A stretch of DNA of 64,000 nucleotides from the NCBI GenBank assembly GCA_964574815.1, contig CAZNPL010000002.1, positions 179,835 to 243,834 on the forward strand, in the 5' to 3' direction. The translations under genes and the position numbers were made by a program. Under the pieces are notes generated by a model. It was not told where the DNA came from, did not search any database, and was given only the letters and a program-made list of their open reading frames with translations. The first letter of the stretch is position 1. Every line of letters begins with the position of its first letter. This stretch comes from CAZNPL01 sp964574815. GTDB taxonomy: Bacteria; Planctomycetota; Phycisphaerae; UBA1845. Shown here piece by piece: positions 45,095 to 54,714 of this stretch.

Positions 45095-45999
45095 AACAAA
45101 GCCAGCCAATGTGCATACTGGTGCTCCTGGTGCTCATCATGGTGAGCGTCGCCTTTGTTACGCCTCTGATCTGGATGATCAGCACGAGCCTGAAACCGCA
45201 GGAGGAGGTGACGACGACCGGAATTGCGCTACTGCCCGAGAAACCTGCCAGGATCGGCACGTACGCGTTCGAAAACTATTTCGCTGGACGCGAGAAGGCC
45301 GTTGACGACCAGGGCGTCGAACGAGAGGGTTATGAAGGCGTCCTCACAAGCGACAACGTGCATTTCGTCATCTTCCTACGTAACACGCTCGTTGTCGCGC
45401 TGCTCAGCGTGGTCGGTATGGTATTCTCCAGTGCGATCTGCGCGTACGGCTTCTCAAGAGTCCAATGGCGCGGCCGGTCGGTGTTGTTCGGCGTGATGCT
45501 GGCTACTATGATGGTCCCGTTTCCGGCCGTCATGATCCCGACGTACTTCATTTTTAAACAGCTCGGTTGGATCGGTACGCTCCGACCGCTTTGGGTGCCG
45601 GCCTGGTTCGGCGGAGCGTTCAACATCTTCCTCCTCCGTCAGTTCTTCATGCAAATTCCCAACGAGTTGTGCGACGCAGCCCGCCTGGACGGCATGGGCC
45701 ACTGGGGCATTTTCTGGCGCGTCATTCTTCCGCTTTCACGGCCTGCACTGGCCGTCGTCGCGTTGTTTCACGTCATGTATGTCTGGAACGACTTCATCGG
45801 CCCACTCATTTATTTGAACCACCAGGACCAGTTCACGCTCGCCTTGGGCCTTCAGTTTTATCAGGCTCAACATGGAGGGACGCCGTGGAATCTTCTCATG
45901 GCCGCATCCACTCTCGTGACGGCCCCCCTCATCCTGTTATTCGTCCTCACACAGCGGACGTTCATTGAGGGAATCGTCACATCGGGGCTGAAAGGCTGA
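45091..45999 (+). CDS. Sugar ABC transporter permease (MalG/UgpE type)
   Basis: About 302 residues from GTG 45091 in a four-base overlap. Six helices, with TPLIWMISTSLKPQEEV at the first and the EAA loop CDAARLDGMGHWGIFWRVILP. An insertion near residues 50-80 before the second helix is common in this family. It is the last gene of the importer operon, followed by two possible terminators. Confidence 0.95.
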   Translation: MKQSQPMCILVLLVLIMVSVAFVTPLIWMISTSLKPQEEVTTTGIALLPEKPARIGTYAFENYFAGREKAVDDQGVEREGYEGVLTSDNVHFVIFLRNTLVVALLSVVGMVFSSAICAYGFSRVQWRGRSVLFGVMLATMMVPFPAVMIPTYFIFKQLGWIGTLRPLWVPAWFGGAFNIFLLRQFFMQIPNELCDAARLDGMGHWGIFWRVILPLSRPALAVVALFHVMYVWNDFIGPLIYLNHQDQFTLALGLQFYQAQHGGTPWNLLMAASTLVTAPLILLFVLTQRTFIEGIVTSGLKG

Positions 46000-46053
46000 C
46001 CATCTTCCCCGCACAAGCGACGAGCGATCGCAGGCGGGCCACCAAGTGAAGTG

Positions 46054-46070
46054 ACCGCCCGGGCGGTTTT
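46054..46070 (+). terminator. Possible terminator after the importer operon
   Basis: The perfect palindrome ACCGCCCGGGCGGT is followed by TTT, 55 bases after the permease stop. The stem has no spare loop, so the real hairpin would be shorter. Weak but well placed. Confidence 0.35.
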
Positions 46071-46080
46071 AGCCGGCCAC

Positions 46081-46101
46081 CGGCATCACCAGATGCCGTT
46101 T
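46081..46101 (+). terminator. Possible second terminator
   Basis: CGGCATC and GATGCCG form a 7-base stem with loop ACCA, followed by TTT. It may reinforce the preceding site. From 46102 to 46534 nothing else was recognised. Confidence 0.4.
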
Positions 46102-46534
46102 GCCAACTGCCAGGCAACAAGGCCCGAAGAGACCGCTTACCTGGCCCAAACCCCAAGAGCCTCAGCCGCCTAACTTGGGAACACCGTGAAAGCACCATGA
46201 GCTTTAGGGGCGCACGTTTGTCCCCTCACACGGCTCTTGGGCTCCCCCTGGCGCCGGCACTTTCCACGGGTGCGCGGATCACGAACGGCTCAAGGCCCGG
46301 GCATTGCGACTGAACTAGCGCCCGCCGCCCATGTCTTCCGCTGACGCGTGATTTTATCTTCTGGGATTGACATACGACACGCGTCGGCCGCGGCATTCGG
46401 TGTCGCAAACCATTACAGGCAAATAGTTTCCGGTTCAAAAGGCCTGTATCCCCGAGAACGATAGGAGCCTCCTCTCTCTGCGCCCGCAGGCCTCAGCCGA
46501 TTGCAGTCGAGGAGCGTTTTTTTGGGAATTACGC

Positions 46535-46563
46535 TTGCACCCTCCCGATGATGGTGGTAGGCT
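46535..46563 (+). promoter_or_regulatory. Possible promoter of the LacI-type regulator
   Basis: TTGCAC (46535-46540) and TAGGCT (46558-46563) are 17 bases apart. A start near 46570 is upstream of ATG 46621 and after the first possible start of the frame. Three direct copies of a GTTGC motif follow at about 46570-46612 and could be regulator sites. Confidence 0.4.
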
Positions 46564-46620
46564 GTGGAACAGTTGCAGAAATGGTTGCAGACTTGTACCG
46601 GGACAGTTGCGAGTTATCGG

Positions 46621-47664
46621 ATGCCATCGATTCGTGAGATTGCCAAGCTGGCCGGAGTTTCCACCAGCACCGCCTCACGCGCTCTGAACAACGACCCAGC
46701 CGTACGCAGCGGCACGCGCAGCAAGGTTCTGGATGTCGCGGTCCGCTCTGGTTACGCGCCGACCATGGGTAGAAGGGTGGTGACCAACATCGGCTTGGTG
46801 TTTGCCGGAAGCGAAACGCTGACCTCGACGTTCGACTCCAATCTCCTGGCGGGCATCGTACGCGGCCTTAACGAATCGAGATTCGACCTCGTCATTTTGA
46901 ACCTGCAGCGCGACAAGGCCGCCGATGAGACCTTTTCCCAATTCTTCATGCGCAAGAGCGTGCGGGGGGTTCTCGTTCGGTCCACCACCTCGACGCGGCA
47001 TGTGTGCGAAGCCATCGCGGACGAGCGTTTTCCGATGGTCGCCTTAAGCGAGAGATTCGAGAACAACAAGAGCGTTAATTACATCGGGTGCGAATCCCTC
47101 AAGGAGAGCACCCGCGCCATTGAATACCTCATCGCGCTCGGACATCGACGCGTGGCCTTCGGAATGAACAGCGTGCCCGATCAGGATCACCTGGACCGCT
47201 TGAAAGGCTATCAAGTCGCATTGGAGCGGCACGGCATCGCCTTCGATGAGCGACTCGTCTTCCGGCACGCCGCCAATCTGGCCGGCGGAGCGAGCGCCAT
47301 GAAAATGATCATGAGTATGCAGGAGCCGCCCACCGCCGTTTATTTCGCGGACCCGTTGCTCTCCATTGGTGCGATTAACGCGGCGCACGAGTTCGGGTTG
47401 AACATTCCAAGAGAGATTTCGGTTGTAGGCTTCGATGACGCCGATGTGCGACACAGCGTCTATCCCCCCATGACGGCGGTGTGTCAGGACGCTGCTCAAC
47501 TGGGGTTTGAGGCGGCGGTGAGGCTGGCACGCCTCATCGAGGAGAATTCAGGGAACCGTGTTCGGCAAACGCTGCCAACGTGTTTTGAGGTCAACCGCTC
47601 GACGGCGCCACCGGCAGGAGCCGTGGCCCCCACGCTTATGAACGGGCGAGGAGCCCCGGTTTGA
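46621..47664 (+). CDS. LacI-family transcriptional regulator
   Basis: About 347 residues. The helix-turn-helix is at the N-terminus (SIREIAKLAGVSTSTASRAL) with the hinge RSKVLDVAVRSGYAP. The sugar-binding core follows, with NIGLVFAG, SVNYIGCES, HRRVAFGM and ISVVGFDDADVRHSVYPPMTAV. The frame extends upstream to 46564, but the family start is at 46621. It lies between the importer operon and the secreted protein genes and is the obvious regulator of the glucan locus. Its ligand is probably a glucan oligosaccharide. Confidence 0.93.
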   Translation: MPSIREIAKLAGVSTSTASRALNNDPAVRSGTRSKVLDVAVRSGYAPTMGRRVVTNIGLVFAGSETLTSTFDSNLLAGIVRGLNESRFDLVILNLQRDKAADETFSQFFMRKSVRGVLVRSTTSTRHVCEAIADERFPMVALSERFENNKSVNYIGCESLKESTRAIEYLIALGHRRVAFGMNSVPDQDHLDRLKGYQVALERHGIAFDERLVFRHAANLAGGASAMKMIMSMQEPPTAVYFADPLLSIGAINAAHEFGLNIPREISVVGFDDADVRHSVYPPMTAVCQDAAQLGFEAAVRLARLIEENSGNRVRQTLPTCFEVNRSTAPPAGAVAPTLMNGRGAPV

Positions 47665-47713
47665 GCGGAGCAAGAGTATTCGACCGAGAAGATCGGCCTG
47701 AAGAGAGACGGCC

Positions 47714-48802
47714 ATGAACGGATGCATTCGGTTTAGGACCATCGGGACGTGCGAACGGGCAGTCAGCGGTTTCACGCTGATCGAGTTGCTCGTCGTTGTT
47801 TCTATCATCGCACTACTGATTTCGATTCTGATCCCGTCGCTCAAAGGTGCTCGTGATCAGGGCAAAACCGTCAAGTGCCTGTCTCACCTTCGCGGGTGTG
47901 GTCAGGCGGCTGTTGTTTTCGCGGGCAGCCACGATGATCGATTTCCGCTGGCGACCGACGAGGTCGGCGTGGGACTCGCGGACCCGGACCGAAGGCGTTT
48001 TACCTACGATGTTCACGGTGAGTTATTCAGCTGGCCGGTGGCGTTGGCCGCGGCATCGCGCATTCAATACGAGGGCAGCTGGGACTGGGGTGTGCGAGCG
48101 GCGAGCTACTCGGAAGCGAAGGAACAAGCGAAGGAAATGAGCGACGATTTCGAGCTTGTGATGTGCCCCGCCGATCGGGTGCGCATTTCGACGCCCTACT
48201 ACCCACGCTTCAAGAGTGCCGACAACAACGGCTTGAAGGGTGACGGGGAAACCGGCGACAACATGGCCTACTGGGGCTATTTGAGTTATGGCCTCAATGA
48301 GGATATTGCAGGCGCTGAGGTTGAGGAAAGTGGCGGGAACCCCGCGTGCTGGACGGCGGTGGAGACCGATAGCGGCTGGATGGGATGTAAGGGCGAGATG
48401 GCCTATCCGCCTAGCTCTCCCTGCGGGGCGCGGCGGCAGGGGCAACGGCTGCAGGGACGTCTTGATCGCGTTTACAGCCCGGGCTCGGTCGGACTGGTTT
48501 TCGAGGCAGGGCCGGACACCGATTCGGCAGCGAGATCCTCGGCTGAGAATGAGTATGCGAACTTGATGACGAGTGCCCGGGCCGATGGCCCCTACCTCGC
48601 CGATTTCCAGCAGCGTTTTGGAAAACGCATGCCGACAAAGCGTCACCCGAAGGGCCGCATCAACGTACTGTTCGCGGATATTCATGGCGAGACCGTTTCT
48701 GCGACCGATTACAGCGCGGAAAACCGTCTCCGCGTTTCTCTTCCGTCGGAGTACACGCCCAATGTGCGTGTATCGCCATATCGTCCGCGTCCGGTCAGGT
48801 AA
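47714..48802 (+). CDS. Type II secretion pseudopilin-like protein (prepilin N-terminus)
   Basis: About 362 residues with GAAGAGAG upstream. The prepilin cleavage and methylation signal is GFTLIELLVVVSIIALLISI near residue 20, with Gly then Phe at the cut. The C-terminus has the planctomycete pattern RHPKGRINVLFADIHGE, a relative of the H-x9-DG motif. Planctomycetes carry many such proteins of unknown role, perhaps in surface structures or secretion. It lies just downstream of the regulator gene and ahead of secreted proteins in the same direction. Confidence 0.85.
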   Translation: MNGCIRFRTIGTCERAVSGFTLIELLVVVSIIALLISILIPSLKGARDQGKTVKCLSHLRGCGQAAVVFAGSHDDRFPLATDEVGVGLADPDRRRFTYDVHGELFSWPVALAAASRIQYEGSWDWGVRAASYSEAKEQAKEMSDDFELVMCPADRVRISTPYYPRFKSADNNGLKGDGETGDNMAYWGYLSYGLNEDIAGAEVEESGGNPACWTAVETDSGWMGCKGEMAYPPSSPCGARRQGQRLQGRLDRVYSPGSVGLVFEAGPDTDSAARSSAENEYANLMTSARADGPYLADFQQRFGKRMPTKRHPKGRINVLFADIHGETVSATDYSAENRLRVSLPSEYTPNVRVSPYRPRPVR

Positions 48803-49003
48803 TCGGTATGCACACGAGACGGCGCTCGCCCAAAGGAAGTCAGAGGAGCAACGAGTCCGAGAATATTAGTAACACGGGAAGTGTCGGGCGTTGGAAAATC
48901 GGCACCGGGCCGCGGCTTGACCGGCTCGCAAGAAACTTGGCGGGATCGGGGCGAACGGGACCCCGGAATTGCGCATGAACAGCGTATGTCAGGAGGAAGT
49001 GAG

Positions 49004-49768
49004 ATGCAGAGTTGTGATCGTGGAGCGTTCTTTGCCGCTTTGGCGTCTGTTGTATCGCTGACGCTGGCGGTCGTTCCGTCGGCTTCGGCCAATCATCTGA
49101 CGAATTCGGGCTTTGAGACGACGGTCGATTGGGGTGAGGGGCCCAAGCCCGACGGGTGGGCAGTCTGGGGTAACACCTGGAGCGTCGACTCCGGGGACGC
49201 CAACGCCACACTGCCGCCGCTTGAGGGAAGTCGGATGGAGCTGACCATGGGTCCCTGGTGGTGCGAATGGTGCAACTCGGGGATGACCCAAGACGTCGCA
49301 GCAACGGACGGCCAGGTCTGGAGAATGAGCGCTGACAGTTACACACCGACCATCACACTCCCGCCGGACGCGGGCGGCGGGACGCAAGCCGGGTTGGCCG
49401 GCACACAGAACTTCATGGTGATGAAGCTGGAGTTTTGGGACCACTTCAACCCTGATCCGTCAACCGAATCACCGATCAGTTCTCAGGAAGTGATCATCGC
49501 AGACGCGAATACTGCGCCCGATCAATGGCAAGAGTACTCATTCGAAGCCGAAGCGCCGGACGGGACGGTCATGGCGCGGGCGGCATTCGTCTTTCTGCAG
49601 CCGGCTTGGGAGCACGGCGCGGCTATCGTGGATGATGCAGCGCTGACACTGTTGGCCGATCCGGTTCCAACGGCTTCGCAGTGGTCTGCGATCGCGCTGG
49701 CGCTGCTATGCTTGATCGTGGGGGCGGTGGCACTGATTGGACGCGGGAGCATGCCGATTCAGGAGTAA
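49004..49768 (+). CDS. Secreted CenC-like binding-domain protein with IPTL-CTERM-type sorting tail
   Basis: About 254 residues, ATG 49004 with AGGAGG upstream. Signal peptide FFAALASVVSLTLAVVPSASA. Residues 25-215 form one beta-sandwich (HLTNSGFETTVDWGEGPKPD; MVMKLEFWDHFNP; AAIVDDAALTLL) of the carbohydrate-binding CenC/CBM4-like kind. The end has VPTASQWSAIALALLCLIVG, a form of the IPTL/PEP-CTERM exosortase signal, followed by few basic residues. No enzyme domain is present, so it is likely a glucan-binding or cell-surface protein. It resembles the N-terminal domain of the GH16 enzyme at 52243-54537. Confidence 0.75.
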   Translation: MQSCDRGAFFAALASVVSLTLAVVPSASANHLTNSGFETTVDWGEGPKPDGWAVWGNTWSVDSGDANATLPPLEGSRMELTMGPWWCEWCNSGMTQDVAATDGQVWRMSADSYTPTITLPPDAGGGTQAGLAGTQNFMVMKLEFWDHFNPDPSTESPISSQEVIIADANTAPDQWQEYSFEAEAPDGTVMARAAFVFLQPAWEHGAAIVDDAALTLLADPVPTASQWSAIALALLCLIVGAVALIGRGSMPIQE

Positions 49769-49945
49769 GTTTCGCCACTGTTGACGCGACACCCTCCGCA
49801 GGATTCATAACCGGTCGTGAAACTCGGAGACGACGCGCTTCCGTCGCGTTCGCTTCGGGAGGGGCTGCGTTTAAAGATACAGCGGTGCACAAGGAGTTGC
49901 CATTCGAAGCGCCAAAGGGCTTCCTCGGAAAGGAGTTTATGAACC

Positions 49946-52207
49946 ATGTTGGAACGGAGATCCCCGTCAAGACTTATCGCCGGAGTTGCGATCGGCCTTC
50001 TGTTTCTCTCATCCGGTGCAATACTGGGCGATGAAATCGTACTGGAAGAAACCTTCGAGGGAGTCACCGCAGAAAGCTCAACCGAGATCCTGACCGGATC
50101 AGGCTACAACGAGCTCGATGGCTGGAGCGATGACCTGCTCGGGGAATGGGCCTACGCGGGAACGTGGGGTGACGGCGCTGTCACTTCGGCCTCTGCGGGC
50201 ACAGTGCTCACCGGTGGCTCCGGAGACAGCAAAGCGGGTCTGCTCACGGTCACCGGCGGGACTTTTACGCCTGACGCCGGGGGATGGTATGCGGGACTCT
50301 TCTGGCCCGTCTCCCCTCCCACCCTGGATACGAGCCGGCTGATTCTCGAAGCCGACCTGAAGTCAAACATCCCGGCCGGGGCGCCGTACGAACTCCGCCT
50401 CGAAGCCCAGAAGTTCGTGCCCTTCGGGCTGGATGAACCCTTCACGACGGTAACAGGTACGGGCGGTGGACAGATTCTCGCGCCCGGCGACCTCGAGGGT
50501 TGGACGACGAACTGGGACGATGGCATAAGCGGTGAGGCCGCGTTTGCGGGTCCGGGCGACGCCGGTGAGGTCTTCGGCGGCGTTTACGTAAACGGTGTCA
50601 TCGGCGGAGGCTACACCGGCGGCGGCGGTGAGATCGTCGTTGATCAAATCAGCCACGCAGCCACCAACGGCTGGTACGCGGGAATGGTGTGGGAGAACCA
50701 GAGACTGCCATCGACGGACCTCAGCCAGGTGGAATTGAAGGCATGGATTCGGGGCACCGCGATTCCAGCGAACGGTGAGACGCTGGGCAAGTACGCCTTG
50801 CGCATCGAGGACGCAGACTTCGACTGGCTCGCCTTTAACGAGACGGCTACCGGTGATTGGCAGGAGGTGGGTGGCCCGTTGGTCGGCGGACTGAACCCTG
50901 CGGAAGAGGGCGGATTCGGTGACGGTCTGTTCGACGCAACTCGCGGGCCGTTCAAAGTGGTTGTCGTTTTCGACAACACGGCCGCGCACACCTGGGGATT
51001 TGGCGGGACGCTGACGGTCGACGATATGTTCCTAACCGGTGGAGAGGCAACGGAAGCCGTGGGGTCGGCCTATTTTGCCGGCACGGTTGGTACCACGATG
51101 GAGACGTTCGGCGGTCCGCTGGACAATGCAGTCTCGACCTTCGTGAACGTCGACGAAGACTTCGACACCGTAACCGGTGAGGGTGACATCGTCTTTTTCG
51201 ACTCCGCTTCCGGGACAACCTCCTGGACCCCCGGCTGGAACCTGGGCATCGAGGGTGAAGCGGCCTTCGCCGGTTACTGGGGTGCTGTGACGGTCACCGG
51301 TGGAGCAGCCGCCGCCGGGCTCACGACCGGAGGCGTTGAAGGCGGCGGCGCGGGCAAGCTCGAGGTCTGGGATGTAAACGTGACCGGCGCCGGAGGCTGG
51401 TGGGCCGGGCTGATGTGGCAGAACCAGACCTTCCCCGACGGCGATCTCGCCAACATCGAGTTGTGGGCTGATATTAAGGGGATCGCCGGGACCGGCGCGC
51501 AACTGGGCAAGTACCACCTGCGGATCGAAGACGCCGAGGGGGATTTCCTGGCGTATGTTGAAAACGGTGTTGCGCCGGACGTGCAGGCGGATTTCGTCAC
51601 CGTGGGAGGCTCGCTCGGCGACCCCCAGAAATTCCAGGAAGGCACCTTCATTGGCGACGGAACGTTCCATCCTGATCATGGGCCGCACACTGTCGTGGTA
51701 GCCTTCAACGACGAGTGGAACACCTGGAACAGCGGCGGAACGCTCGTTGTCGACAATCTGTCCCTGACGGCGCCTGGGTTCGGCGCTGGATCGGACACGT
51801 TTGCCGCAGTCGTTTCGATGGCGGACGACACGGGCGACTGGGGTTCCGATGCGGTTCTGACGGTCGACAACGTCACGCTCACCGCCACCGGCGCGTTCTG
51901 TACCGACAACTCAGGATGTGACGACGATAATGCTTGCACACTGGACACGTGCGACCAGGTGTCCGGCACGTGCGAATTCTCTCCACGGGCTTACGGCGAC
52001 GTTGACGGCAATGGAGCCTTGAATCTCTTCGACATTTTCTGCATTCTGGACTTGCTCGGCGGCGTTCCCCCGGGTGCGGCCACATGCACTCCCGGCAATG
52101 CAGATGTCGCGCCCTGTGCCGGCAATGATACGCTAAATCTTCTTGACGTTTTTGGTGTGCTGGATGCCGTCAGCGGGACCGACCCATGCTCTTGCCCGGG
52201 GCCGTAG
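49946..52207 (+). CDS. Secreted triple-module protein with dockerin-like tail, unknown function
   Basis: About 753 residues with AAGGAG upstream and signal peptide IAGVAIGLLFLSSGAILG. Three similar modules of 170-200 residues (about 55-180, 185-370, 415-610) share GWYAGxxW, a DLxxxELxAxIxG stretch and LGKYxLRIEDAxxDxLAY, then a VDNxxLT strand. After a Cys-rich piece (CTDNSGCDDDNACTLDTCDQ) comes a dockerin-like pair: YGDVDGNGALNLFDIFC and GNDTLNLLDVFGVLDA. The same tail ends the GH16 enzyme encoded next. No catalytic residues were recognised. Its place between the LacI regulator and the laminarinase suggests glucan binding or surface display. Confidence 0.75.
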   Translation: MLERRSPSRLIAGVAIGLLFLSSGAILGDEIVLEETFEGVTAESSTEILTGSGYNELDGWSDDLLGEWAYAGTWGDGAVTSASAGTVLTGGSGDSKAGLLTVTGGTFTPDAGGWYAGLFWPVSPPTLDTSRLILEADLKSNIPAGAPYELRLEAQKFVPFGLDEPFTTVTGTGGGQILAPGDLEGWTTNWDDGISGEAAFAGPGDAGEVFGGVYVNGVIGGGYTGGGGEIVVDQISHAATNGWYAGMVWENQRLPSTDLSQVELKAWIRGTAIPANGETLGKYALRIEDADFDWLAFNETATGDWQEVGGPLVGGLNPAEEGGFGDGLFDATRGPFKVVVVFDNTAAHTWGFGGTLTVDDMFLTGGEATEAVGSAYFAGTVGTTMETFGGPLDNAVSTFVNVDEDFDTVTGEGDIVFFDSASGTTSWTPGWNLGIEGEAAFAGYWGAVTVTGGAAAAGLTTGGVEGGGAGKLEVWDVNVTGAGGWWAGLMWQNQTFPDGDLANIELWADIKGIAGTGAQLGKYHLRIEDAEGDFLAYVENGVAPDVQADFVTVGGSLGDPQKFQEGTFIGDGTFHPDHGPHTVVVAFNDEWNTWNSGGTLVVDNLSLTAPGFGAGSDTFAAVVSMADDTGDWGSDAVLTVDNVTLTATGAFCTDNSGCDDDNACTLDTCDQVSGTCEFSPRAYGDVDGNGALNLFDIFCILDLLGGVPPGAATCTPGNADVAPCAGNDTLNLLDVFGVLDAVSGTDPCSCPGP

Positions 52208-52242
52208 TATAGCCCGATATGTTCGTCAATACGTGAAATGCC

Positions 52243-54537
52243 ATGAGACGTTGTGCCCGACACTCGATGATCATGACACTGGCAGCCTTGCCGGAGGTGC
52301 TGCTTGCTGCGGGGAACGCTTCCGCAGGATTGCAGAACGCCGCGTTCGACGACGGAGGTGGATCGCTCGCCGCTTGGACGACGTTCAATGATGTCATCAC
52401 CAATGTGGTTGCGGCGGCAACGACGCCTCGGTCCGGCACGCACGTTGCCAAAGTCTTCGGAGGGTTCAATGGCAATCCGAACTACTCCGGACTGTTTCAG
52501 AATCTGGCGGCGACGCCCGGCGAGACATGGGAGGCGAGCGCTTACGTTCGGCATAACGCCGACGACGGGCTGGCAGGCACGCCCAGCTCAATGGTCATGA
52601 AAATCGAGTTCTACCGGGTACCGGGCGGTGCGTACGGCACATCGGATATGTTGAGTGAGAGTGAGATCCTCGTGCTTGACGGGGCATCGCCGCAAGACGT
52701 ATGGACGTTCCACTCGTTCCAGGCCGTTGCCCCGCCCCAGACGGTTGAGGCACGCATCGTCTTCGTGTTCATCCACAGAAACAACACGGCGGGCGCCGCT
52801 CTTATTGACGACGTCGGTTTTGACAGCGAATCCGGCTCGATGCCCACCGGATGGGACCTGATCTGGAACGACGAGTTTGATGGGGACGTGGTGGACGACA
52901 GCAAGTGGCGTGTCGAGGACGCGTTTCTCATCAAGAACAACGAGCTGCAGTATTATGCCCCAGATGATGTCTATGTCGCAAATTCAATTCTGACCCTGCG
53001 AAGCCAGGAGCGTCTATACCAGGGCCATCCATACACATCCGGTCTCGTCGAAAGCATCGACCGGTTTGCCACCGCCTACGGCCGCATCGAAGTGTGCGCC
53101 AAGCTGCCGTCGGGCCAGGGAATCTGGCCTGCGCATTGGATGCTTCCGACATCGGGTGCCTGGCCCCCGGAAATCGACATCATGGAGTTGTTGGGCCATG
53201 AGCCTTTCCGCGTTTACATGACGCATCACTGGGGTACGTGGCCCAACGTCGCGAGTCACGGAGACGATTACTTTGGGCCCGACTTCTCACAAGGCTTTCA
53301 CCGATTCGCGGTCGAGTGGATGCCCGGCCGGATCGACTGGTTCGTCGATGATGAGCTCTGTTTCACGAGCACGGTAATGGTGCCAAACGAGCCGTTCTAC
53401 ATCATCCTGAACACTGCCGTCGGCGGTAACTGGCCTGGTAATCCGGACGAGACTACGGTATTCCCGCAGTACCACGAGATTGATTACGTTCGCGTCTACG
53501 CCCCGAGCGATCCGGGCGATCCGCTTGCTGAGATTATCGACTCCTCGCAGACGGCTGCGTCGGCGGACGGTGTTCTTGCAGTCGGGGAATACGCCGGCTC
53601 GGCCTCGGGAATCAACGCCGGCTTCGGCGACCTGATCGGAGATGACTCTGTGCTGTACTGGTCGGCAACGGGAAACGACCAGCTCAATCTCGCGTTGATG
53701 AGTGCAACAGAATGGCCGGAGTCGTCGCCTGACGGGGTAGTGATCTACATCGATTCTGCACCCGGGGGCTTCGCCTCAACTGTCGGTTTGACAGATGTGG
53801 CTGATGCGAGTCGTCGGCTCGCGTCGGGTGTCGGGAGTTCCGGGCAATCAGCCGATCTTTTCTTCGCGCCGGGTTTTCGCGCGGATTATGCGATCTGCCT
53901 TCAGGAAGAATTTGTTTCGGTTTACAGGTTGGAAGCACCAACGCTCGCCCTCCTCAATGGAGCGATGCTCGGGGCCGAAACCGATTTGTACGGCGGACAG
54001 CACGTCGTCTATCGGATCGATGACGGAACCCAAGGCCGGCGCTTGCGGGAAATCGAGATCCGTTTGCCGGAGCTTGGCGTGCCCACCGGCGAATCGACGC
54101 TTTTTGTCGCAACGCTGCTGAAGGGGGACTTCGCCTATCGTTCGAATGAGTTCATAGCCGTCGCAACTGGGAATCCATGGGACGGTACCAACATCGGAAA
54201 CGGCGACGCGGTGCTCAAGCTGGGTGACTTTGTGCGATTCAGCGCATCAGCTTGCTTGCAGGATTCCGACTGCCATGATGGCGATCCGTGCACGATGGAC
54301 CGCTGCGACCTGTCGGTATGTCACTACACCGCCGCCCGATACGGGGACGTTGACGGCAACGACATCCTCAATCTCTTCGATATATTCTGTGTCCTTGATG
54401 GCATGGGCGGCGATTTCAGCCGATGCGACTTCATTAGCGACGATGTCGAGCCGTGCGAAGGAAACGGCGTGCTCAACCTGTTCGACGTGCTCGCGGTGCT
54501 GGGCGCGATTACTGGAGTAGACCCGTGCTGCGAGTAA
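52243..54537 (+). CDS. Secreted GH16 endo-beta-1,3-glucanase (laminarinase-like) with binding domains
   Basis: About 764 residues. Signal peptide near 8-28; residues 30-190 a CenC-like binding domain; residues 200-425 the GH16 jelly roll with GWDLIWNDEFDGD, GIWPAHWMLP and the catalytic set E310, D312 and E315 in PEIDIMELLG. WHxFAVEW-like and GGNWPG segments follow, as in laminarinases. Residues 430-640 look like a family-9-like binding module, and the end has the Cys-rich and dockerin-like tail also found in the preceding protein (YGDVDGNDILNLFDIFC; GNGVLNLFDVLAVLGA). It cuts beta-1,3- or mixed-linkage glucan outside the cell. It lies 35 bases after the triple-module gene. Confidence 0.9.
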   Translation: MRRCARHSMIMTLAALPEVLLAAGNASAGLQNAAFDDGGGSLAAWTTFNDVITNVVAAATTPRSGTHVAKVFGGFNGNPNYSGLFQNLAATPGETWEASAYVRHNADDGLAGTPSSMVMKIEFYRVPGGAYGTSDMLSESEILVLDGASPQDVWTFHSFQAVAPPQTVEARIVFVFIHRNNTAGAALIDDVGFDSESGSMPTGWDLIWNDEFDGDVVDDSKWRVEDAFLIKNNELQYYAPDDVYVANSILTLRSQERLYQGHPYTSGLVESIDRFATAYGRIEVCAKLPSGQGIWPAHWMLPTSGAWPPEIDIMELLGHEPFRVYMTHHWGTWPNVASHGDDYFGPDFSQGFHRFAVEWMPGRIDWFVDDELCFTSTVMVPNEPFYIILNTAVGGNWPGNPDETTVFPQYHEIDYVRVYAPSDPGDPLAEIIDSSQTAASADGVLAVGEYAGSASGINAGFGDLIGDDSVLYWSATGNDQLNLALMSATEWPESSPDGVVIYIDSAPGGFASTVGLTDVADASRRLASGVGSSGQSADLFFAPGFRADYAICLQEEFVSVYRLEAPTLALLNGAMLGAETDLYGGQHVVYRIDDGTQGRRLREIEIRLPELGVPTGESTLFVATLLKGDFAYRSNEFIAVATGNPWDGTNIGNGDAVLKLGDFVRFSASACLQDSDCHDGDPCTMDRCDLSVCHYTAARYGDVDGNDILNLFDIFCVLDGMGGDFSRCDFISDDVEPCEGNGVLNLFDVLAVLGAITGVDPCCE

Positions 54538-54684
54538 ACGTCGAGCGGCAGCAGTTGAGCGTGAGACAACCCCCAGGTATGGTCGCCGTGTTGTTCCGAT
54601 GGGGAGGACGGTCGACCGCTCCACAACCAGCGCTTTCGTTGACAGCCAAGTGAATTGATGTTACTCGAACGCCTGCAGGCTTGC

Positions 54685-54700
54685 TTGTAAACGTTCTGAA
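54685..54700. promoter_or_regulatory. Possible LacI-type operator before the phosphorylase gene
   Basis: The partial palindrome TTGTAAACGTTCTGAA centred on CG has five of eight pairs matching, the style of LacI-family sites. It lies 14 bases before the start codon. It is a single, weak site and may be chance. Confidence 0.2.
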
Positions 54701-54714
54701 GGGACTTGGAGTTC

